Shown: piece after piece, positions 60,185 to 64,000 of the stretch | Position numbering within the stretch: the first letter of the stretch is position 1 | How the letters are laid out: every line of letters starts with the position of its first letter | Source of the DNA: PALSA-911 sp963743035 | GTDB taxonomy: Bacteria > Pseudomonadota > Alphaproteobacteria > Acetobacterales > Acetobacteraceae | Length of the DNA: 64,000 nucleotides | Assembly: GCA_963743035.1 (NCBI GenBank) | Contig: CAVUOB010000003.1 | Coordinates: 248,001 to 312,000 of the forward strand | Reading direction: 5' to 3' | The notes under the pieces: model-generated | Database searches by the model: none | The model's input: the letters and a program-made list of their open reading frames with translations, nothing else | Told to the model about the DNA's origin: nothing | Translations under genes and position numbers: made by a program

Positions 60185-61239
60185 CAGAAACCCCGCCGAA
60201 ACCCCCCGAACCATCGCCGGCCAGGCCGCGGCCGGACACGGCCGCCGCCCCGGCCCGGGCCGGCGAGGCCGCGCGCGCCACAGCACCCCCGCCTGCCGGC
60301 CCGCGCCCCGCGGTCGCGCCGGTTGCCGGCGCCGTCCCCCCACCCGGGCGGCAACAAATCTCCGAAGCCGCCCGCCCGGCCCCGCCGCCGGGCTCGCGCG
60401 TGCTGCCGGCGCTGTATTTCCTCGGCTTCGCCATCCTGGCCGGAGCGATCGCCTGGCTGTGGCAGAACCCGCCGCAGCCGCCCGAATCCGCGCCCGGCGC
60501 CCTGCTGCAACGGCTGGACGCGGCCGAGGCCCGGCTCGCCCGGCTGGAAACCCGGCCGGAGCCCCGCCCCGCCCCCGCATTCGATCCCGCCCCGCTGCTG
60601 GCACGCATCGCGGCGCTGGAAGCCCGTCCCGCCGGCGCCTCCGCCCTGCTGGACCAGCCTTCCCCCGTCGACCTGGCCCCGATCGAGTCCCGGATCGCCG
60701 CCTTGGAGGCACGCCCGACCGTCAGTCCCGCCGACACCGCGCTCGGCGAACGCGTCTCCCGGATCGCCCGCGTCCAGGCCGCCGCCGCCGCGCTGGAGGC
60801 CGGCCACCGGCTGGGAGCCCTGCCCGACGCGCCCCCGGCGCTGCAGCGTTTCGCCGATGCCGATCCGCCGACCGAGCCCGCCCTGCGCCTTGCCTTCCCC
60901 TCGGCGGCGCGGGCCGCGCTGGTGGCGAGCCGGCCGATCGACCCGAACCTGCCCTGGCTGTCGCGCATCTGGGGCCGGCTGCAGGAACTGATCACCATCC
61001 GCCAGGGGGAGCGGGTGCTGGTCGGCGACCCCGCCGCCGGCGTGGTGGCGGCGGCGCAGCGGGCGCTGGACGCCGGCGACCTCGCCGGCGCGGTGGCGGC
61101 GCTCTCCCGGCTGAACCCGCCCGCCGCGCAGGCGATGGCCGGCTGGATCGATCAGGCCAAGGCCCTGCTGGAGGCCCGTGCGGCGCTGGCCGACATGGCG
61201 GCGCGCGCGGCAGCTTCCCCGACGGCAGCGCACGGCTGA
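60181..61239 (+). CDS. Alphaproteobacterial Mic60/mitofilin-like membrane protein
   Basis: Protein of 352 aa with a Pro/Ala-rich cytoplasmic start (about 75 residues), one membrane helix (LPALYFLGFAILAGAIAWLW), then a periplasmic part with short coiled-coil segments (LLQRLDAAEARLARLETRP, LARIAALEARP, IESRIAALEARP) and a C-terminal mitofilin-like domain (LPWLSRIWGRLQELITIRQG, VVAAAQRALDAGDLAGAVAALSRL). Relatives encoded between hemD and hemY in alphaproteobacteria are homologues of mitochondrial Mic60, which shapes membrane cristae. The order here agrees. It overlaps hemD and, by one base, hemY. Confidence 0.83.
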   Translation: MTETPPKPPEPSPARPRPDTAAAPARAGEAARATAPPPAGPRPAVAPVAGAVPPPGRQQISEAARPAPPPGSRVLPALYFLGFAILAGAIAWLWQNPPQPPESAPGALLQRLDAAEARLARLETRPEPRPAPAFDPAPLLARIAALEARPAGASALLDQPSPVDLAPIESRIAALEARPTVSPADTALGERVSRIARVQAAAAALEAGHRLGALPDAPPALQRFADADPPTEPALRLAFPSAARAALVASRPIDPNLPWLSRIWGRLQELITIRQGERVLVGDPAAGVVAAAQRALDAGDLAGAVAALSRLNPPAAQAMAGWIDQAKALLEARAALADMAARAAASPTAAHG

Positions 61240-62534
61240 TGCGGCGCGTATTCCGGATCCTCGTCCTCGCCATCCTGGTCGTCGCCGTCGGGCTGATCCT
61301 GGCGGCGGTGCCCGGCCGCGTCACCGCCGATATCGGCTCCATCTCGGTCGATTTCTCCACCTCCTTCGCGGTGGTGGTGCTGCTGGTGCTGGGGGTGCTG
61401 ACCCATCTGCTGCTCGGCGTCGTGCACCTGCCCGGCCGCATCGCCGGCCGCTTCACCCGCCACAGCCGCCACAAGGGCGAACTGGCCACCACCCGCGCCC
61501 TGGTGGCGCTGGCCGCGGCCGATCCGACCAATGCGCGCCGCGAGGCCGGCCGCGCCAGGCGCCTGCTCGGCGACACCCCGCAGACCCTGCTGCTGACCGC
61601 CGAGGCCGCCCGCCTCGCCGGGCGCGATGGGGAAGCGACGGAAGCGCTGTCCGCGCTCGCCAAACACGAGCATGCCTCCTTTCTCGGCCTGCGCGGCCAG
61701 CTGCGCCAGGCCGTCGCCAGGTCCGACTGGAAGGCCGCCGGAGAGATCGCCGCCAAGGCCGAGGCCGCCTACCCCGGCGCCGCCTGGCTGCGCGAGGAAC
61801 GCACCCGGCTGGCCATCCGCTCGGAGGACTGGATCGGCGCCATGCGCCTGACCCAGGACGACGCGGCCAAGGCCGCGCTCGCCACCGCGGCGGCGGAAGC
61901 GGATAAAGACCCCTCTCGCGCCCTCGCCCTGGCGCGCCAGGCCTGGGAGGCGGACGCCTCCCTCGCCCCCGCCGCGATCGCCTACGCCCGCAAGCTGCGC
62001 GAAGCCGGCGAGGGACGCCGCGCCGAACGGGTGCTCGCCGATACCTGGGCCATCCGTCCGCACCCCGATCTCGCCGATTTCGTGCTCAATCTCGGGGTCA
62101 ACCCGAAGGAAAAGCTGCGGGAAGCCGCCAGGCTGGCCGCCACCAACCCGGACCATCCGGAATCGCATCTGCTGCTGGCCCGCGCCTCGCTCGCCGCCGG
62201 GCTGATCCCCGACGCGCGCCGTGAAGCCGAGGCCGCCCGCGCCGCCGGGCTGAACCAGCGGCGGCTGTTCCTGCTCATGGCCCGGATCGAGGAAACCGAG
62301 GGCGGCCACCCCGAAGCCGCCGCGGCGGCGCTGCGCCAGGCGGCCGAGGCCGACCCGGACCCGATCTGGCGCTGCACCCAGTGCCACACGCCGTCCACGA
62401 GCTGGCACGCCGCCTGCCCGGCCTGCCTGACGCCCGGCGCCCTGGCCTGGGGCAACCTCGCCGCCAGCCCGGCCATTCCCGGCCGCACCCCCGGCATCGG
62501 CGGCGCGCTCAGGCGGCTCGTGCGTTCCGGATGA
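61239..62534 (+). CDS. hemY: HemY-like TPR membrane protein with C-terminal zinc ribbon
   Basis: Protein of 431 aa with two N-terminal membrane helices (FRILVLAILVVAVGLILAAV and FAVVVLLVLGVLTHLLLGVV), then a TPR-rich cytoplasmic or periplasmic part (residues 80-380) with NARREAGRARRLLGDT, PQTLLLTAEAARLAGRDGEA and VLADTWAIRPHPDLA. The C-terminus holds CTQCHTPSTSWHAACPACL, two CxxC pairs with a probable structural zinc. The HemY name is historical; the protein is not protoporphyrinogen oxidase. It ends inside trpF (26 bases overlap, convergent). Confidence 0.85.
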   Translation: MRRVFRILVLAILVVAVGLILAAVPGRVTADIGSISVDFSTSFAVVVLLVLGVLTHLLLGVVHLPGRIAGRFTRHSRHKGELATTRALVALAAADPTNARREAGRARRLLGDTPQTLLLTAEAARLAGRDGEATEALSALAKHEHASFLGLRGQLRQAVARSDWKAAGEIAAKAEAAYPGAAWLREERTRLAIRSEDWIGAMRLTQDDAAKAALATAAAEADKDPSRALALARQAWEADASLAPAAIAYARKLREAGEGRRAERVLADTWAIRPHPDLADFVLNLGVNPKEKLREAARLAATNPDHPESHLLLARASLAAGLIPDARREAEAARAAGLNQRRLFLLMARIEETEGGHPEAAAAALRQAAEADPDPIWRCTQCHTPSTSWHAACPACLTPGALAWGNLAASPAIPGRTPGIGGALRRLVRSG

Positions 62535-63135
62535 ATTCCCGGATCAGGTCCGGGTCCTTCTCGCCGCGGATCCGCTCCACGCCCGAGGACACGTCCACGC
62601 CCGTCGCGCCGGTGATCCGGATGGCCTCCGCCACATTGTCCGGCCGCAACCCGCCGGCCAGCAGCCAGGGGCCCGGCGGCACCCAGCCACGCAGGATCGT
62701 CCAGTCGAAACTCGCCGCATTGCCGCCCGGCCGCGTCGCATCCGCCGGCGCCTTCGCCTCCAGCAGCCAGGCATCCGCACCCCCGGTATCGCCCGGCAGG
62801 TCGGCCACGGAGGCAACCCCCTTCGGCCGCCACACCGGCAGGCCAAAACGCGCCCGCAGCTCCGGAAGATCCTCCACCGCGCCATAAATCTGCAGCACGT
62901 CCAGCCGGATCTCCCGCAACGCCGCCTCGATCATCTCCACGCCGGGATCGACAAACAACCCCACCCGCCCCGGCCCGCCCGGAGACCGCGCCGACAACTC
63001 GGCGGCCCGCGCCGGCGTGACAAACCTGGGCGACGCCGGAAAGAACACAAACCCAACCCAGTCCGCCCCGGCCCCCACAGCCACGTCGAACGCCCCGGGA
63101 TCATTGATCCCACAAATCTTGACGCGAACCGTCAT
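62509..63135 (-). CDS. trpF: Phosphoribosylanthranilate isomerase
   Basis: TIM-barrel enzyme of 208 aa in tryptophan synthesis. The start KICGINDPGAFDVAVGAGADWVGFVFFPASPRFV contains the catalytic Cys of KICGI; the second acid is in GATGVDVSSGVE, near residue 176, with the phosphate loops LLAGGLRPDNV and GVDVSSGVE. It is on the minus strand downstream of pyrF, separated by the palindromic element. Its last 26 bases overlap the hemY end. Confidence 0.94.
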   Translation of the reverse strand: MTVRVKICGINDPGAFDVAVGAGADWVGFVFFPASPRFVTPARAAELSARSPGGPGRVGLFVDPGVEMIEAALREIRLDVLQIYGAVEDLPELRARFGLPVWRPKGVASVADLPGDTGGADAWLLEAKAPADATRPGGNAASFDWTILRGWVPPGPWLLAGGLRPDNVAEAIRITGATGVDVSSGVERIRGEKDPDLIREFIRNARAA

Positions 63136-63159
63136 GCCCGGGGGCTCCGGGGTTGGTCA

Positions 63160-63380
63160 GCCGAAGCAAGGCCAGGGGGCTTTGCCCCCTGGACCCCCAG
63201 CAAGGGACAGTCGTCCCTTGCATCCCTGGGGTGGGTTTGTCGAAGAGGGGGCATGTCTCGGACCCGGCTGCCGCTACGACGGTTATGCCCCCTCTTCGAC
63301 AAACCCGTCTGAGGGGTCCAGGGGATGACCATCCCCTGGCGGGGTCCAGGGGCAGAGCCCCTGGCCTTCCTTGCTCGACC
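63160..63380. repeat. Intergenic palindromic element, full copy (copy 10)
   Basis: Central stem 63233-63254 pairs perfectly with 63285-63306 (22 bases) but uses CGAAGAGGGGG instead of GGGAAGGGGG. The loop has CTACGACGGTTATG, related to the inverted loop motif. Arms are GGGGGCTTTGCCCCC, AAGGGACAGTCGTCCCTT, CAGGGGATGACCATCCCCTG. It lies between trpF and pyrF, both on the minus strand. Confidence 0.9.
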
Positions 63381-63400
63381 CACCCCGGAACCCCCCGGCA

Positions 63401-64000
63401 TCATGCGATTGCGGCGGCGATGGCGGCGGCGGCGGCGGCGGGGTGCGGGGCGGCGGTGATGGGGCGGCCGACGACGATCCAGTCGGCGCCGGCGGCGACG
63501 GCTTCCTGTGGGGTCATGGTTCGTGCCTGGTCGCCGCGATCGGCGCCTTCGGGGCGGATGCCAGGGACTACCAGCGCGGGGGTGTCGCCGAGGGCGTCGC
63601 GGAGTACGGAGACTTCCCTGGGGCTGCACACCAGCCCGTCCGCGCCGGCGGACATGGCCAGGCGGGCCAGGCGCAGCACCTGTTGCGTGGTGCCGCCGGC
63701 GACGCCGGTTTCGGCCAGGGCGGCGGCATCGAGGCTGGTGAGCACGGTCACCGCCAGCAGCAGCGGCCGGGCAGCGCCGGCTTCTTCCGCGGCGCGGCGC
63801 GCGGCCTGGATCATGGCGCCGCCGCCGCCCGCGTGCAGGGTCAGGAAGCGCGGCGCCAGGGGCAGGATGGCGCGCACCCCGCCGGCGACGGTATTGGGGA
63901 TGTCGTGCAGCTTGAGGTCGAGGAAGATCGGGCGGGTCTGGCCACCCTCGGCGATCTGCCGGTAGCCGGCGGCGCCGTTGGCCAGGAAGAATTCCAGCCC
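63401..64000 (-). CDS. pyrF: Orotidine 5'-phosphate decarboxylase, N-terminal part outside the window
   Basis: TIM-barrel decarboxylase making UMP. About 200 codons are visible. The signature IFLDLKLHDIPNTV carries the catalytic Asp-Lys-Asp array; TLHAGGGGAMIQAAR, VCSPREVSVLRDALG, VVPGIRPEGADRGDQARTMTPQEAVAAGADWIVVGRPI follow, including the phosphate gripper GADWIVVGRPI. The end is Ala-rich (AAAAAAIAAAIA). The gene continues beyond position 64000. It precedes trpF on the same strand. Confidence 0.95.
   Translation of the reverse strand, partial: GLEFFLANGAAGYRQIAEGGQTRPIFLDLKLHDIPNTVAGGVRAILPLAPRFLTLHAGGGGAMIQAARRAAEEAGAARPLLLAVTVLTSLDAAALAETGVAGGTTQQVLRLARLAMSAGADGLVCSPREVSVLRDALGDTPALVVPGIRPEGADRGDQARTMTPQEAVAAGADWIVVGRPITAAPHPAAAAAAIAAAIA

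Noticed and set aside
61239..62534. Protoporphyrinogen oxidase HemY
   Set aside because: No FAD-binding motif. The protein has two membrane helices, TPR-like helices and a zinc ribbon, as in the proteobacterial HemY family of unknown function.
1..64000. Many long open frames antisense or out of frame to the genes listed
   Set aside because: High GC removes stop codons, so long shadow frames are expected. They lack motifs, are Arg/Ala/Pro/Gly-rich, and overlap well-supported genes.
1..64000. tRNA or rRNA genes
   Set aside because: No segment with a recognisable tRNA pattern or rRNA sequence was found by eye; a tRNAscan-SE run would settle it.

Overview
The window is high-GC DNA, probably from an alphaproteobacterium of the Acetobacteraceae/Rhodospirillales type. 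The evidence is gene order: a DUF3576 lipoprotein gene, leuS, lptE and holA in a row; a Mic60-like gene between hemD and hemY; and alphaproteobacterial versions of tsaD, murJ and queC. No rRNA or tRNA gene was found. Most of the window is ordinary chromosome, with catabolic genes on the left and housekeeping genes in the middle and on the right. Positions 39.3-43.5 kb form an accessory patch.

Left part (1-24.4 kb). An MFS transporter is divergent from an ArsR-type regulator. A GMC oxidoreductase follows, then a CoA-linked group (frameshifted enoyl-CoA hydratase, SDR, RidA protein, acyl-CoA synthetase), two alpha/beta hydrolases, a Gfo/Idh/MocA oxidoreductase and a Baeyer-Villiger-type monooxygenase. 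Next come an MFS transporter overlapping a 3-hydroxyisobutyryl-CoA hydrolase-like gene, another MFS transporter, an EamA permease, a SIMPL protein, a kup potassium-transporter gene with three frameshifts, a TPR protein, and yggS and a thiE-like gene whose start codons overlap head to head.

Middle (24.4-39.3 kb). A porin with a compensated frameshift and a clear terminator precedes the DUF3576-leuS-lptE-holA block. On the minus strand lie an HpcH/HpaI aldolase and a cobalt-type nitrile hydratase family enzyme encoded as three subunits, with the beta chain split in two as in thiocyanate hydrolase. An SH3 protein, moeB/thiF and a frameshifted dsrE-like gene follow. On the plus strand are queC, a Rap1a/Tai-like secreted protein, an SDR, a D-2-hydroxyacid dehydrogenase and an AhpD-like protein.

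Accessory patch (39.3-43.5 kb). A broken hypothetical gene, REP palindromes, a REP-associated tyrosine transposase (RAYT) and a tandem array built from REP plus the RAYT 3' end lie beside a compact two-gene CBASS anti-phage system: a Cap15-like membrane beta-barrel effector and a CD-NTase-like cyclase. The CBASS genes are visibly AT-richer than their surroundings, which suggests horizontal transfer. The patch sits between two runs of similar catabolic genes.

Right part (43.5-64 kb). SDR, tautomerase, MBL hydrolase, GST and cyclase-family genes come first, then a PhnD/PhnD/PhnE/PhnE ABC transporter set without its ATPase, two small proteins, trpS, murJ, the overlapping tsaD-rlmJ-gpsA operon, the overlapping hemC-hemD-mic60-hemY operon, trpF and a partial pyrF.

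Two features run through the whole window. First, there is a family of large nested palindromes (seven full and three half copies). They always touch the 3' end of a gene and never occur between divergent genes. Their central stems differ in sequence but stay paired, and most share a loop motif. Second, several genes carry single extra bases (enoyl-CoA hydratase, kup three times, dsrE-like, the hypothetical at 40 kb, and one in the porin that is later compensated). That points either to sequencing indels or to real decay.
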